Source: IMCC45349 sp047219225
GTDB lineage: Bacteria > Bacteroidota > Bacteroidia > Flavobacteriales > Flavobacteriaceae
Assembly (NCBI RefSeq): GCF_047219225.1
Contig: NZ_CP178208.1
Location: 2,790,001 to 2,854,000 of the forward strand
Length of the DNA: 64,000 nucleotides
Reading direction: 5' to 3'
The notes under the pieces were generated by a model that searched no databases, had not been told where the DNA came from, and saw only the letters and a list, made by a program, of their open reading frames with translations. Position 1 is the first letter of the stretch. The number at the start of each line of letters is the position of its first letter. Position numbers and translations under genes: made by a program. This document shows, one piece after another, positions 10,501-19,276 of the stretch.

Positions 10501-10746
10501 GTCAATCTAAGATTAGAAGAAGGCGCACCATTAAAACAAGCCGTAATTGAAGCTGGAGCAGTAAGAACAACACCAATATTGCTAACTGCAGGTACAGTTG
10601 TTATTGGAGCATTTGTAATTCTATTTGATCCAATTTTCCAAGGATTAGCCATTTCCTTAATGGGAGGAACCATTACTGCAACGATATTAACATTATTGGT
10701 TGTGCCATTAGTGTATTATTTAATAGAAAGAAAAAATCATAAATAA
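7546..10746 (+). CDS. RND-family efflux transporter, inner membrane pump
   Basis: A full-length AcrB/MexB-type pump of 1,066 residues: an N-terminal membrane helix (LTVLLMVVFMVIGVYASFLIP), the porter-domain signature YPGASPTEVESRVIKPLEKLL, and two six-helix bundles around about residues 340-500 and 905-1060. Proton relay positions are present in TM4 as GIVVDDSIIIAEN (two adjacent Asp), and the TM10 equivalent reads GIMVRNSVLLIDF. A lysine/glutamate-rich cytoplasmic linker (about 505-525) joins the two halves. The adjacent Asp pair suggests the drug/hydrophobe (HAE) rather than heavy-metal branch, but this is an inference. Co-oriented with TolC and adaptor genes upstream; a pair of inverted REP-like hairpins follows the stop codon. 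Confidence 0.96.
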   Translation: MKEGLAGKIAKGFIGSKLTVLLMVVFMVIGVYASFLIPREEEPQIDVPMADIFVGYPGASPTEVESRVIKPLEKLLSNIKGVEYVYSTSMKEQGMVIVQFYVGEDIERSFVKLYNEINRHMDIMPQGVTMPLVKTRAIDDVPMLGLTLWSENYDDFQLKQIANELNNEIEKINDVSITQKIGGRNRQLRVVLDKDKLAVSGLDFLSVAEMIKANNQQLSAGSFDSSDTEFLVNTGRFLETIEDVESLVVGVQQNQPIYLKQVATIHNGPELPKSYVSLGFGQASPKSTEYKSEYPAVTISVAKRKGADAMKISDVILDKVEHLKRTLIPYDVHVEVTRNYGETASQKVSELLMHLIGAIIAVTFVVMLAMGWRGGLVVFLSVPITFALTLLSYYMLDYTLNRITLFALVFVTGIVVDDSIIIAENMHRHFKMKRLPFKDAALYAINEVGNPTILATFTVIASVLPMAFVSGLMGPYMSPMPIGASIAMLLSLFVALTITPYLGVIFLREKDKKKKGEEEEKENKVEHTLIYRLYEKFERPLIENKTKRWAFLGVTIVLLLGSLSMFFTNSVVVKMLPFDNKNEFQVVIDMPEGTTLERTAVVTQEIAQYLSTRPEVVNYQSYVGASAPITFNGLVRHYDLRGGSNMSDIQVNLTDKHDRSAQSHDIAKLLRPDIQKIASKFGANVKIVEVPPGPPVLSTIVAEVYGPDYDKQIEVANEVQNILKNTQDVVDIDWMVEDDQIEYDFVIDKEKAMLYGVAPQQIVYAMNMALGDSAISTLYDEDASEQVGIVLALDEKEKSTLSDISQMQVKSSRGNMVSIGDLTEIKEQVRAKSIYRKNQKRVVYVMADMAGELESPAYAILGMADKLSEIPLPEGYKMDELYIKQPDHEDDYTVKWDGEWQITLEVFRDLGMAFLGVIVIIYMLIVGWFQNFKAPIVMMVAIPLSMVGIVLGHWMLGAFFTATSFIGMIALAGIMVRNSVLLIDFVNLRLEEGAPLKQAVIEAGAVRTTPILLTAGTVVIGAFVILFDPIFQGLAISLMGGTITATILTLLVVPLVYYLIERKNHK

Positions 10747-10752
10747 ATGTCT

Positions 10753-10816
10753 GTTCGAGCGCAGTCGAGAACTATTGACCACAAAATTCTTAATGAGGTC
10801 TCGACTGCGCTCGACC
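10753..10816. repeat. Inverted pair of REP-like hairpins (copies 2 and 3)
   Basis: Two copies of the TCGAGCGCAGTCGAGA element in opposite orientation, 10753-10772 (flanks GT/AC) and 10797-10816 (on the minus strand, flanks GG/CC), separated by 24 bp. Together they can form one long cruciform or two small hairpins just after the RND stop codon, so they could act as a transcription attenuator or mRNA 3'-end stabiliser. That role is inferred from position only. Confidence 0.65.
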
Positions 10817-10844
10817 TGACGCAAAAAATTAAAATAAATAAATC

Positions 10845-11054
10845 ATGAGAGATCGATTAATGAAAATAATTCCAGGAATCTTTATAGTAACATCAGTATT
10901 GCTAGGAATGTACGTTAATGAAAATTGGTATTGGTTTACGGTTTTTGTTGGTGCTAATTTATTTCAATCAGGAATTACAAATTGGTGTTTGCTTGAGCGT
11001 ATACTATACAAAGCTGGTGTAAAAAACGAAGGAGAAGGTTGTAGGGTTAAATAA
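10845..11054 (+). CDS. Small inner membrane protein, DUF2892 (YgaP-like) family
   Basis: A 69-residue protein with two hydrophobic segments (PGIFIVTSVLLGMYV and WFTVFVGANLFQSGITNWC) and a cytoplasmic tail LLERILYKAGVKNEGEG. This layout matches the DUF2892 family, the membrane part of YgaP-type proteins. Here the rhodanese domain is absent and only the membrane module is present. It follows the RND operon by about 100 bp, with REP-like hairpins in between, so cotranscription is possible but not shown. Its function is not known; in other bacteria such modules occur with sulfur- or metal-handling genes. Confidence 0.8.
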   Translation: MRDRLMKIIPGIFIVTSVLLGMYVNENWYWFTVFVGANLFQSGITNWCLLERILYKAGVKNEGEGCRVK

Positions 11055-11055
11055 T

Positions 11056-11163
11056 GAAGCGTCTTAGCGAGGAGTTTACGACGTGGCTATCTGTTTATTT
11101 GTGAATAAAGAAGAAAATTGGATGTTTTTATTTATGAGATTGCTTCGTTATACTCGCAATGAC
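11056..11163. repeat. Second type of dispersed intergenic repeat, two facing parts
   Basis: Left part GAAGCGTCTTAGCGAGGAG (11056 onward) and right part GAGATTGCTTCGTTATACTC followed by GCAATGAC (11136-11163) resemble the GAAGC...GCTTC / TCGCAATGAC intergenic repeat common in Bacteroidota. The two ends face each other and can partly pair (GAAGC/GCTTC). The region has no convincing ORF. It is eroded compared with typical copies, so it is likely an old insertion. Confidence 0.4.
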
Positions 11164-11245
11164 TAATAACAAAAAATAGTAATGAAATTTTTGTAACATT
11201 TTGATTTAGATAGCGTCAAATAGGTAATCAATCAAAAAAATCATC

Positions 11246-11605
11246 ATGAGACAAGAAAGCCATTACGTATTAAGAGAAGATAGACAGTTAATTGTCTTGA
11301 CGCATTTAAGTCAGTTAATCACATTAGCCATAGGATTTGGAAGTTTATTATTACCATTAATCCTTTGGGTTGTAAATAAAGATAGAGTGCATTTAATGGA
11401 TGCACATGGAAAACGCATTGTCAATTTCCAATTGAGTATATTAATTTACTCTATTATTTGTGTGCCTTTAGTATTCATTGGTATTGGAATTTTAGGATTT
11501 ATTGCCTTAGGTATTATTTCTGTATTATTTCCAATTATTAATGCAATTAAAGCGAGTAATGGTGAGATACCAACGTATCCATTATCTATTGAGTTTTTAA
11601 AGTAA
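11246..11605 (+). CDS. DUF4870 domain membrane protein
   Basis: A 119-residue protein with three hydrophobic helices (about residues 25-50, 68-92, 95-108). Family-typical pattern: LTHLSQLITLAIGFGSLLLPLILWVV then a charged KDRVHLMDAHGKRIVNFQLS segment, as in the Tic20-like DUF4870 family. Function unknown. It stands alone between a repeat-bearing spacer and a strong terminator at 11672, so it is probably monocistronic. The start codon (ATG, 11246) fits the family N-terminus, which begins with polar residues before the first helix. Confidence 0.82.
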   Translation: MRQESHYVLREDRQLIVLTHLSQLITLAIGFGSLLLPLILWVVNKDRVHLMDAHGKRIVNFQLSILIYSIICVPLVFIGIGILGFIALGIISVLFPIINAIKASNGEIPTYPLSIEFLK

Positions 11606-11671
11606 TGTATACGATAATATATATTATCTCTTAGTTTTATTAGTTAGTTTAGTTTATTAGAAAGAGATGGT

Positions 11672-11702
11672 AAAAAACGCACCAATATTGGTGCGTTTTT
11701 TT
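11672..11702 (+). terminator. Rho-independent terminator after DUF4870 gene
   Basis: Stem AACGCACCAAT/ATTGGTGCGTT with practically no loop, followed by a T run and preceded by an A run, so it could also act on the other strand. It lies 67 bp after the DUF4870 stop codon. Confidence 0.85.
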
Positions 11703-11784
11703 ATGTTTAGAAAAAAAAATACTAAATCCAGAAAAAAAGATTATTAGCTATAAATCTATGTCTTATGTTTGCTATTCAATACTT

Positions 11785-14667
11785 ATGCAAAGGATTTTTA
11801 AGCATTTAATTATTATTACTTTCTCATTGATTTCTATGGTTATCAATGGGCAAAACCCTGTACAGAATAATTTATTGCATACATCAAACCTTCCTGATAC
11901 TGAGTTTTATGATATCATAGAAGATGATAAGCATAATATACTGTTAGCTGCAGACAAAGGTTTGTTTGTATATAATGGGTATGACTATAAAAAATACACA
12001 CATACCAAACAGAAAGGAAGTTCTGTATTTGGGTTACAAAAAGATAATAAAGGTAGGGTTTGGTGTAATAATTTGTATGGTCAATTATTTTATGTTGAGC
12101 ATGAGAAATTAGAATTATTTTTAGATGTTAACGACATCACTAATGGTCAGTTTTCGTATTTCAAAGTATTTGAGGATTCTATTTTAGTTTTTTCTAATTC
12201 TGGTATTTATGAAATCATTATCAAAAGTAAAGACATACGACAATTCTCAAAACAAAGCATAGTTTCAACATTAATAAACAAGAACTCAAGTTACTTTTAT
12301 TCGCAATCAAAGGCGTTTTCAATTCAAGTTTTTAAGGATAAAAAAGAGAAGAATGTAACGTTTTTAAATATTAATAATATAGAATCTTCTGGTTTTTTTG
12401 AAATAGATTCTAGTAGAATTCTTTTTAAGTATAAAGAGAATCTTAAAAATCATTTTTATAGCATTAATGCTAATGACGATGCGTTTCTAAAAATTCCAAC
12501 ACCACAATTAATTCAACATTTAGAAATATATAATATCATCTCTATTGATGGTAAATTATGGTTTTGTACTACTAAAGGTGTTTATGTTTATGAATTTATA
12601 GAAGGAAATTTACTGTATATAGACACTTATTTTAAAGAGGAATCTGTAACAGATATTCATAAAGATTTCAATGCTAATTATTGGTTTTTAACTATTGATA
12701 ATGGTGTATTTGTGGTGCCTAATTTATATTTTGAAAAGGTTAAAATAGAACAAAACTTTAGCAAGCTTTCCTCTGTTTGTAAATTAGAACAAAACAATTT
12801 TGTAATAGGAACAAAAAACGGTCAACTTTTGTTTTACAAGGGGAACATCATAGAAAATGTTTACAAACTTCCAACGTCATTAACTATAAACTCACTCTCT
12901 TATGACGCTTATAATGAGCATTTAATTATTAGTAGTAATAATTCAAAATCTTTTGTATTAGACTTAAATACAAATCAATTGAAAGATTTAGGAAATCAAT
13001 ACTCAGTAGCTAAAAGTATACAGGTAATTAATTCGAAAACAGTCTTTTATGGAAATTATAAGGAAGCAAAAGTTTACACTAATAATACTGTAGAATTGTT
13101 GCGTTCCAAACGTGTGATAACCTCAAAATATTTAGGAAATAATAAACTTTTGGTTGCATTTATAGATGGTCTTTATTTATATGATCTAGAACAAAATAGT
13201 GTTGAAGAAATAAAGGATGGAGACGTTTCTTTGATGATTAGTAGTATTACAAAAACTGAAGACAAAACATGGTTGTTATCACAAGATGCTACGTTATGGT
13301 CTTTGGAAAATAATAGGCTAAAAATAGAAAAGGAATTTGACGCTGTTGAAATTCAAAATATAACATCAGATGACGAATATTTGTGGATTTTTCATAAAGA
13401 TGGATTGGTAAAGCACAATTCGGAAAAGCGTACGATCTCTAAATTGAGTTATCAAGATGGATTTGAACTCAATCCACAGCACATTGTAGTGTTAAAAGAT
13501 GATTTGATTTTAACTTCACCAACGCATTTTTATAGACTGCCAAAACAAGGTTCTAAATTATTTAAAAACATTACTACTGCTGATGTTGAACTACAATCAT
13601 TAAGCGTAAATGATAAGGACACAATTTTGAAAGATGGTTATCAATTAGATTATAATCAAAATAAAATTAGAATTGATTTTGTGTCTAATGGTTATTTGTC
13701 AAACAAGCAGATGCATTATAGATATAAGTTAAAACCTCTAGATCAAACCTGGCAAAATGTGAGTAGAGGTAATAATTTTATGGAGTTTAAAGAACTTCAA
13801 AGTGGTACATATACTTTTGAAGTAGAAGCAAAGCATAGTTCTGCTTCGCAATATTCAAAAGGCGCATCATTGGCATTTAGTATTCAATCTCCTTTTTGGG
13901 AAACATGGTGGTTTTATACATTGATACTTGCATTTATTGTATTACTTCTGTTTTTAATTTTCAAATGGAGACTACAAATCAAAGAGAAGAAAAGAGAAGA
14001 GGAGATCAATAAAATTTTACTCGAAAAGAAAATGGCGAGTTTAAAATTAGAGAACTTCCGATCTCAAATGAATCCACATTTTATTTTCAATGCTTTAAAT
14101 TCTATACAAGATTATATCATTTCAAATGAGAAAGAACTAGCAAGTACCTATTTGGTTAAATTCAGTCGATTAATACGTATATATTTAGAGTATAGTCAGC
14201 AGAACGAAATTACACTTCAGCAAGAAATAAAAGCACTAGAATTATATTTAGAGCTTGAAAAAGTACGATTTGAAGATGAGCTAGATTATAAAATAAGTGT
14301 AGAAAATAACCTAAATGTAAATGCTATAAAAGTACCATCCTTATTCATTCAGCCTTATATTGAAAATGCTCTGAAACATGGTTTGTTACATGAAAAAGGC
14401 GAACGCAAATTGCAGATCATTGCAACAAAAGATGAAGATAAATTAAAAGTTGTAATTGAAGATAATGGTATTGGACGACTACAAGCAAAAACCATTTCTG
14501 AACATAAACGTATGCATAAACCTTTTGCCACTAAAGCTAATGCAGAACGTATACATATTTATAAAACGAAATTAAAAAAAGATATAAATGTTATAATTGA
14601 AGACCTTGAGGAACAAGGAACAGCTTCAGGAACTCGAGTAAACATTTACATTCCCATAAAATTTTAA
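11785..14667 (+). CDS. Propeller-type LytS sensor histidine kinase
   Basis: A membrane sensor kinase of about 960 residues. Signal peptide (to about residue 20, ending INGQ), then two-component-regulator propeller repeats (for example GRVWCNNLYGQLF and ANYWFLTIDNGVFVV) to about 600. A Y_Y_Y domain follows (YRYKLKPLDQTWQNVSRG, about 645-700), one membrane helix (WWFYTLILAFIVLLLFLIF, about 707-728), and a His_kinase domain of the LytS type with the phospho-acceptor in MNPHFIFNALNSIQ (His about 763). The ATP-binding segment is FIQPYIENALKHG. ATG at 11785 is preferred because it directly precedes the signal peptide; an ATG at 11758 would add nine residues. Four bases separate it from the LytTR regulator, its likely partner. 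The stimulus is unknown. Confidence 0.93.
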   Translation: MQRIFKHLIIITFSLISMVINGQNPVQNNLLHTSNLPDTEFYDIIEDDKHNILLAADKGLFVYNGYDYKKYTHTKQKGSSVFGLQKDNKGRVWCNNLYGQLFYVEHEKLELFLDVNDITNGQFSYFKVFEDSILVFSNSGIYEIIIKSKDIRQFSKQSIVSTLINKNSSYFYSQSKAFSIQVFKDKKEKNVTFLNINNIESSGFFEIDSSRILFKYKENLKNHFYSINANDDAFLKIPTPQLIQHLEIYNIISIDGKLWFCTTKGVYVYEFIEGNLLYIDTYFKEESVTDIHKDFNANYWFLTIDNGVFVVPNLYFEKVKIEQNFSKLSSVCKLEQNNFVIGTKNGQLLFYKGNIIENVYKLPTSLTINSLSYDAYNEHLIISSNNSKSFVLDLNTNQLKDLGNQYSVAKSIQVINSKTVFYGNYKEAKVYTNNTVELLRSKRVITSKYLGNNKLLVAFIDGLYLYDLEQNSVEEIKDGDVSLMISSITKTEDKTWLLSQDATLWSLENNRLKIEKEFDAVEIQNITSDDEYLWIFHKDGLVKHNSEKRTISKLSYQDGFELNPQHIVVLKDDLILTSPTHFYRLPKQGSKLFKNITTADVELQSLSVNDKDTILKDGYQLDYNQNKIRIDFVSNGYLSNKQMHYRYKLKPLDQTWQNVSRGNNFMEFKELQSGTYTFEVEAKHSSASQYSKGASLAFSIQSPFWETWWFYTLILAFIVLLLFLIFKWRLQIKEKKREEEINKILLEKKMASLKLENFRSQMNPHFIFNALNSIQDYIISNEKELASTYLVKFSRLIRIYLEYSQQNEITLQQEIKALELYLELEKVRFEDELDYKISVENNLNVNAIKVPSLFIQPYIENALKHGLLHEKGERKLQIIATKDEDKLKVVIEDNGIGRLQAKTISEHKRMHKPFATKANAERIHIYKTKLKKDINVIIEDLEEQGTASGTRVNIYIPIKF

Positions 14668-14671
14668 GCAA

Positions 14672-15424
14672 ATGAAGGCAATTATTATAGATGACGAAAA
14701 ACGTGCTAGACATTTATTGCTAGAACTTCTAAAGACCTATTGTCCTCAGATTGATGAGTCAATAGAAGCATCTGATTTAATTTCTGGAGTAGAATTAATT
14801 AAAAACGAAAAACCACAATTGGTGTTTTTGGATATAGAAATGCCCAATCAGTCTGGTTTAGACATACTAGAGTATTTTCCTGAGCAAATAGATTTTAAGA
14901 TCATTTTTGTGACCGCTTATAATCAATATGCAATTGAGGCTTTTAAGCTTTCGGCAGTAGATTATCTCCTAAAACCTGTAGATGTAAAAGAATTAAAAAC
15001 GGCAGTTTTAAAAGCTGAAGAAGCCATAAAAGCAAGTGATTTGAGTGGTCAATTAAACAAGTTGCGCCATTCGTTAAAGCAATTATCTATGGATAAAATT
15101 GCATTAGAAATTCCCAAAGGCATCTTATTTACATCCCATGATGATATCATCTATTTTGAAGCTGATGGTATGTACACGAATGTGCAGCTCAAAGATGGCA
15201 AACAAAAAACGATTTGTAAGCCTTTAAAGCATTTTGTGGAGCAATTAGAAAATAACGCTATGTTTTTTAAATGTCATAGATCGTATTTTATTAATCTAAA
15301 GTATGTAGAAGAATTAGTAAAGGATGATGGTGATTATTTAATGATGCATAACAAAAAGAAAATACCAATATCTAAATCTAAAAAAGAACAATTTTTGGAG
15401 ATCGTTAGAGAAACCTTTTTATAA
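14672..15424 (+). CDS. LytTR-family response regulator
   Basis: A 250-residue regulator with an N-terminal receiver domain (acidic pair at IIDDE, phosphorylatable Asp54 in LVFLDIEMP, Lys in YLLKPVD) and a C-terminal LytTR DNA-binding domain (about 145-248) with DIIYFEADGMYTNVQLKDG and the motif FFKCHRSYFINLKYV. It is the cognate partner of the kinase 4 bp upstream. Targets are not known; the closest downstream genes are the secreted protein at 15527 and the T9SS protein at 16680, which are candidates by position only. Confidence 0.95.
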   Translation: MKAIIIDDEKRARHLLLELLKTYCPQIDESIEASDLISGVELIKNEKPQLVFLDIEMPNQSGLDILEYFPEQIDFKIIFVTAYNQYAIEAFKLSAVDYLLKPVDVKELKTAVLKAEEAIKASDLSGQLNKLRHSLKQLSMDKIALEIPKGILFTSHDDIIYFEADGMYTNVQLKDGKQKTICKPLKHFVEQLENNAMFFKCHRSYFINLKYVEELVKDDGDYLMMHNKKKIPISKSKKEQFLEIVRETFL

Positions 15425-15526
15425 AATGCGAGCTTAAGAAAAAAAATAAGAGTTTTCAGAAAAAGTTAAACGGTTTATAGTCAATAAGATTATTTTTTTG
15501 GGTTGGAAAATTAATAACAACTCATT

Positions 15527-16576
15527 ATGAAAAACAATATCTTATTACTATTTGTGGCGTTGAGTTTCAATTTTACTCAAGCACAGTTAGGTAAAATTTT
15601 AAAAAATAAAGCCAAAACAAATGTTGAAAAAGCAATTGGCAAAAAAGAAAATAACCCTAAAAATTCACAAAAAATGAATACTTCCAAAAAAAACGATCAC
15701 TCAGAGGATGAACTGTTATACTTATCATATCCTTTTGCTATGCAGTCTGGTATGAGCTTAGTAGGTGTAGATCGTGTAAAGCTACGTCGCCAAATGACAG
15801 ATATGGGTGATAATATAGACCTTTTACCTTCACATGATCCTGAGTATGCATGGCTTCGATTTTTAACCACACCAGAGCTAGAACTCATGTCACCAGAAGG
15901 CTATATTGGTTATGAGTTGGTATCAGGTTCATTTACCACAAAGGTTGGTTCTGATCGTTCACAAACTTTAGAATTAGGTACTGGGCAACCTATTTTAGTA
16001 AGAGGTATGTTTATTGCTGAGGATTTATTTATAGTGTATGCAGGCTCTCATGAAGGAGGTCATGCGTTTAATGTGCCGTCTTACATGAACCAAAATGATA
16101 TTACAGTTTTAAATATAGTAGGTAAAGCCGACCAGCAATTGCATCTAGATTGGTTAGAAAAAGCGTTACCTATTGTAAGACAATTTGAAGCTACTTTAGA
16201 AGACAATTATAAACAAGCCCAAAAAGCAACCATGGCAAGTATAAAAATGCCCAAACCAGGAGCATTTAATAATGATACAGCGTTGAAGAATTTTGCTAAA
16301 ACTAAAGTAGAAGAAACTATAGCAAAAGATGGTGCAAAATTATTAAAGCTTAATATAGAATCTAACGATTGGAACATTGTAAAAAACAAATACACAGGCC
16401 ACATTATGTATCGTTGGATAAAAGGTGCTTTTACCGAGAAAAATAAAAACAACGACTGTTACTTGCAAGGATTTTTAATAAAACAACAGTATAATGGAAG
16501 TGGTTATAGTAGTTCTGAGTTTGGCGGTATTATTCATGGACAAATGCCGTATGGACAACAAATGAATTGCCAATAA
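15527..16576 (+). CDS. Unknown secreted protein
   Basis: I do not recognise this family. The 349-residue product starts with a signal peptide (MKNNILLLFVALSFNFTQAQ), then a lysine- and asparagine-rich low-complexity stretch (about residues 23-60). A globular region with alternating hydrophobic segments follows (for example FAMQSGMSLVGVDRVKLRRQ and ILVRGMFIAEDLFIVYAGSH). A helical stretch at about 200-240 leads to a C-terminal domain ending with a G/S/Y-rich tail. There is no lipobox and no T9SS sorting domain, so a periplasmic location is most likely. It sits 102 bp after a LytS/LytTR pair and before a terminator, so it may be a target of that system (inference from position). Confidence 0.75.
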   Translation: MKNNILLLFVALSFNFTQAQLGKILKNKAKTNVEKAIGKKENNPKNSQKMNTSKKNDHSEDELLYLSYPFAMQSGMSLVGVDRVKLRRQMTDMGDNIDLLPSHDPEYAWLRFLTTPELELMSPEGYIGYELVSGSFTTKVGSDRSQTLELGTGQPILVRGMFIAEDLFIVYAGSHEGGHAFNVPSYMNQNDITVLNIVGKADQQLHLDWLEKALPIVRQFEATLEDNYKQAQKATMASIKMPKPGAFNNDTALKNFAKTKVEETIAKDGAKLLKLNIESNDWNIVKNKYTGHIMYRWIKGAFTEKNKNNDCYLQGFLIKQQYNGSGYSSSEFGGIIHGQMPYGQQMNCQ

Positions 16577-16620
16577 TTTACTTCAGAAAAAAATCAACTA
16601 CATTCAGAAAAAACCAAATC

Positions 16621-16647
16621 AAAAACAGCCGAAACGGCTGTTTTTTT
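16621..16647 (+). terminator. Rho-independent terminator after secreted protein gene
   Basis: Stem AAACAGCCG/CGGCTGTTT with a short AAA loop and a seven-T run, 45 bp after the stop codon of the 15527 gene. It separates that gene from the T9SS protein gene. Confidence 0.85.
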
Positions 16648-16679
16648 GTATTCAAAATTAAACTCATATCTCAATAACA

Positions 16680-19220
16680 ATGAAAAAAATATTACTCTTA
16701 TTTTATGTCTTAATGGGAATTACATGCTGCACAATAACTGCGCAAAATGTAAACATTCCCGATATTAACTTCAAAAACTATTTGTTAGCAGATGCAGCAA
16801 TTAACACCAATTCAGATTCTGAAATTTCTGTTGCAGAAGCGCAAGCCTTTACTGGCGAATTATTAATTAACGGTTTATCAATTTCAGATTTAACAGGTAT
16901 TGAAGCCTTTGTCAATATTACACGTTTAGATTGTTACAGTAATAATTTAACTGCCTTAGATGTTAGTAATAACCTTGCCTTAACGCGTTTGCACTGTGCT
17001 AGTAATCAAATTACAATTTTAGACATTAGTGCTAATACGCAAATTGTAGATATTCAATGCCATAACAATGGGGTTTTACAAGAGTTAAACATTGCCAATG
17101 GTAATAACAGTAACTTCACTTACATGAAAGCCTATGGTAATAGTTTATCGTGTATTCAAATAGATGCAGGCTATACGCCACCTGCAGATGCTGGAATTTA
17201 TAGTCCTGGATGGACCAAAGGTGGTATTGCACAATATAACGCTGATTGTGCCACTTTAAACCAAATTGTAACCATTCCAGATACTAATTTTAAAAATTAT
17301 TTAGTAAACGCTAGTAGTATCAATCTTAATGGTGATACCGAAATTTCTGTGGCCGAAGCACAAGCTACAACAGAGTTACTTATTAACGGTTTGTCAATTT
17401 CAGATTTAACAGGTATTGAAGCCTTTACCAATTTGACACGTTTAGATTGTTACACCAATAATTTAACCGCAATAGATGTTAGTAATAATTTAGCCTTAAC
17501 GCGTTTACACTGTGCTGATAATCAAATACAATCCATAGATATTAGTGCCAATACGCAGATTACAGATATGCAATGTCATAATAACGGTGTTTTAGATCAA
17601 TTAAATATAGCCAATGGTAATAACAGCAATATAAACTGGATGAAAGCTTATGGTAATCCAAGTTTAATTTGTATTCAAGTTGATGCAGGCTTTTCGCCAC
17701 CAGCAAACAGTGGTCAGTATGTTGTAGGTTGGACTAAAGATAATCAAACAAGCTATAGTGAAAATTGTATGCCATCAGTTTATTATGTAGATGCAAATGC
17801 AACAGGAGCCAATGATGGTAGCTCATGGGCAGATGCTTTTACAAACGTAACAGACGCTTTAGCACTTACCAATTTAAATGATGCTGTTTGGGTAGCAAAA
17901 GGAACGTATACTTTAGTAGACAAAAATACACCAATAGCTGTTAATACAAACCAAGTAGATATTATTGGTGGTTTTTCTGGTACAGAAACAACTTTAGCAG
18001 ATAGAGATTTAAGGGCAATTCACACCACAAATGCTACCATTTTTACTGGTGATATCAATGGCGATGATATTGATGGAGATTTTACATCTAATAAAACCGA
18101 TAATGCAGAGCGCTTATTTGAAATACGAAACAGTAACGTCACTTTTGATGGTATTATTTTTGAAAACATATACGACACCTCTCAATCTGGTGGCATACAA
18201 GAAAATGGTGTAGTATTTATACCAAATAGTGTAAATATTAACAACCTGAAGATCAAAAATTCAGTGTTTAGAAACAACTATTCTAACGGCTATTTGCTTA
18301 AAATGAGAACACTAAATGCTGGGTTATTTTTAGAAAACACCACATTTGTAAATAATACGTCTGTTAACTTAGGATTGGTTTATGTACAATCTGATAGTAC
18401 AAACGGTTATATTTTTACACGTTGGGCAAATGTTTTGGTTGCAGATAACGATATTAATCTTTCAGCATTACATATTTTCAGGTCAGATTTTGGTAATGGA
18501 AGCACTTTAGATGTTGTCATTAATAATAGTACGTTTGTTAATAATGATTATAACGGTACTTATGGTAATTCTATTACGGCATCAGGTAATGGTAGTGTAA
18601 ACCTAAATGTTAATAATTCTATCTTTTGGCAGAATACTGTTAATGGTGCAGCATCAACTAGAGATATTTCCAACGGACAGGATCAGACTTACGATGTGTT
18701 TATTCGAAATTCTATTGCAAATGTACCAGCAAACGCAGGAACTTATGGTACTTTTTCGGCAACAAACCTCACTACTTTAAACCCAGCAACCGATAATTTG
18801 AATTTAGACAGCGATTACAAACCAACAGTAGCTTCAAATTATATTATAGATCAAGGTGATAATGCTTATTACGATGTAGCTCTATTTGGCGATTTAGACT
18901 TATCAGGAAATGATAGAATTTTTAATACTACTATAGATTTGGGTGTTTATGAATACAATTCAACTTTAGGTATAGATGAAATTTCTAACATGGAAGATTG
19001 GCTTGTGGTGTATCCAAACCCAGTTTCCGAAACGCTACATATTAAAACTTTTGGTCAAGACTTAAAGCGTTTGGCATTATATAGTGTTAATGGGCAGAAA
19101 GTATTAGAGCAAAATGAAGTTCAAAATAGTGTTGATGTTTCAAATCTTCCTTTAGGAGTGTATTTTTTACAAATAGAAACGGCTCAAGGTGCTACAACTA
19201 AAAAAATTATCAAACAATAA
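16680..19220 (+). CDS. T9SS-exported protein with duplicated LRR-like domain and beta-helix
   Basis: A cell-surface or secreted protein of 846 residues. Domains in order: signal peptide (to about 22); two near-identical domains of about 165 residues each (about 23-190 and 196-365) with leucine-rich-like repeats (TGIEAFVNITRLDCYSNNL, ALDVSNNLALTRLHCASNQ) and an acidic N-D-S-D loop before EISVAEAQA. Next comes a right-handed beta-helix region (about 368-760, starting YYVDANATGANDGSSWADAF) and a C-terminal type A T9SS sorting domain (VVYPNPVSETLHIKTFGQ ... VSNLPLGVYFLQIETAQG ... KKIIKQ). The sorting domain predicts secretion by type IX and usually cell-surface attachment. Ligand or substrate unknown. 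Confidence 0.9.
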   Translation: MKKILLLFYVLMGITCCTITAQNVNIPDINFKNYLLADAAINTNSDSEISVAEAQAFTGELLINGLSISDLTGIEAFVNITRLDCYSNNLTALDVSNNLALTRLHCASNQITILDISANTQIVDIQCHNNGVLQELNIANGNNSNFTYMKAYGNSLSCIQIDAGYTPPADAGIYSPGWTKGGIAQYNADCATLNQIVTIPDTNFKNYLVNASSINLNGDTEISVAEAQATTELLINGLSISDLTGIEAFTNLTRLDCYTNNLTAIDVSNNLALTRLHCADNQIQSIDISANTQITDMQCHNNGVLDQLNIANGNNSNINWMKAYGNPSLICIQVDAGFSPPANSGQYVVGWTKDNQTSYSENCMPSVYYVDANATGANDGSSWADAFTNVTDALALTNLNDAVWVAKGTYTLVDKNTPIAVNTNQVDIIGGFSGTETTLADRDLRAIHTTNATIFTGDINGDDIDGDFTSNKTDNAERLFEIRNSNVTFDGIIFENIYDTSQSGGIQENGVVFIPNSVNINNLKIKNSVFRNNYSNGYLLKMRTLNAGLFLENTTFVNNTSVNLGLVYVQSDSTNGYIFTRWANVLVADNDINLSALHIFRSDFGNGSTLDVVINNSTFVNNDYNGTYGNSITASGNGSVNLNVNNSIFWQNTVNGAASTRDISNGQDQTYDVFIRNSIANVPANAGTYGTFSATNLTTLNPATDNLNLDSDYKPTVASNYIIDQGDNAYYDVALFGDLDLSGNDRIFNTTIDLGVYEYNSTLGIDEISNMEDWLVVYPNPVSETLHIKTFGQDLKRLALYSVNGQKVLEQNEVQNSVDVSNLPLGVYFLQIETAQGATTKKIIKQ
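16746..17252 (+). repeat. Tandem intragenic duplication, unit 1
   Basis: First unit of an about 510-bp tandem duplication inside the T9SS protein gene. The second unit starts at 17265 and keeps long identical stretches such as the DNA coding for LINGLSISDLTGIEAF. High identity at both DNA and protein level suggests recent duplication or gene conversion. Confidence 0.85.
17265..17776 (+). repeat. Tandem intragenic duplication, unit 2
   Basis: Second unit of the duplication starting at 16746. It differs by small changes, including loss of one residue in the AQAFTGELLI / AQATTELLI segment and different cysteine-flanking residues at its end. Confidence 0.85.
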
Positions 19221-19276
19221 ATTAATTAATAACTGAGTACCTGTGATTGTTTTGCAGGTACTCTTAACAAAAACAT

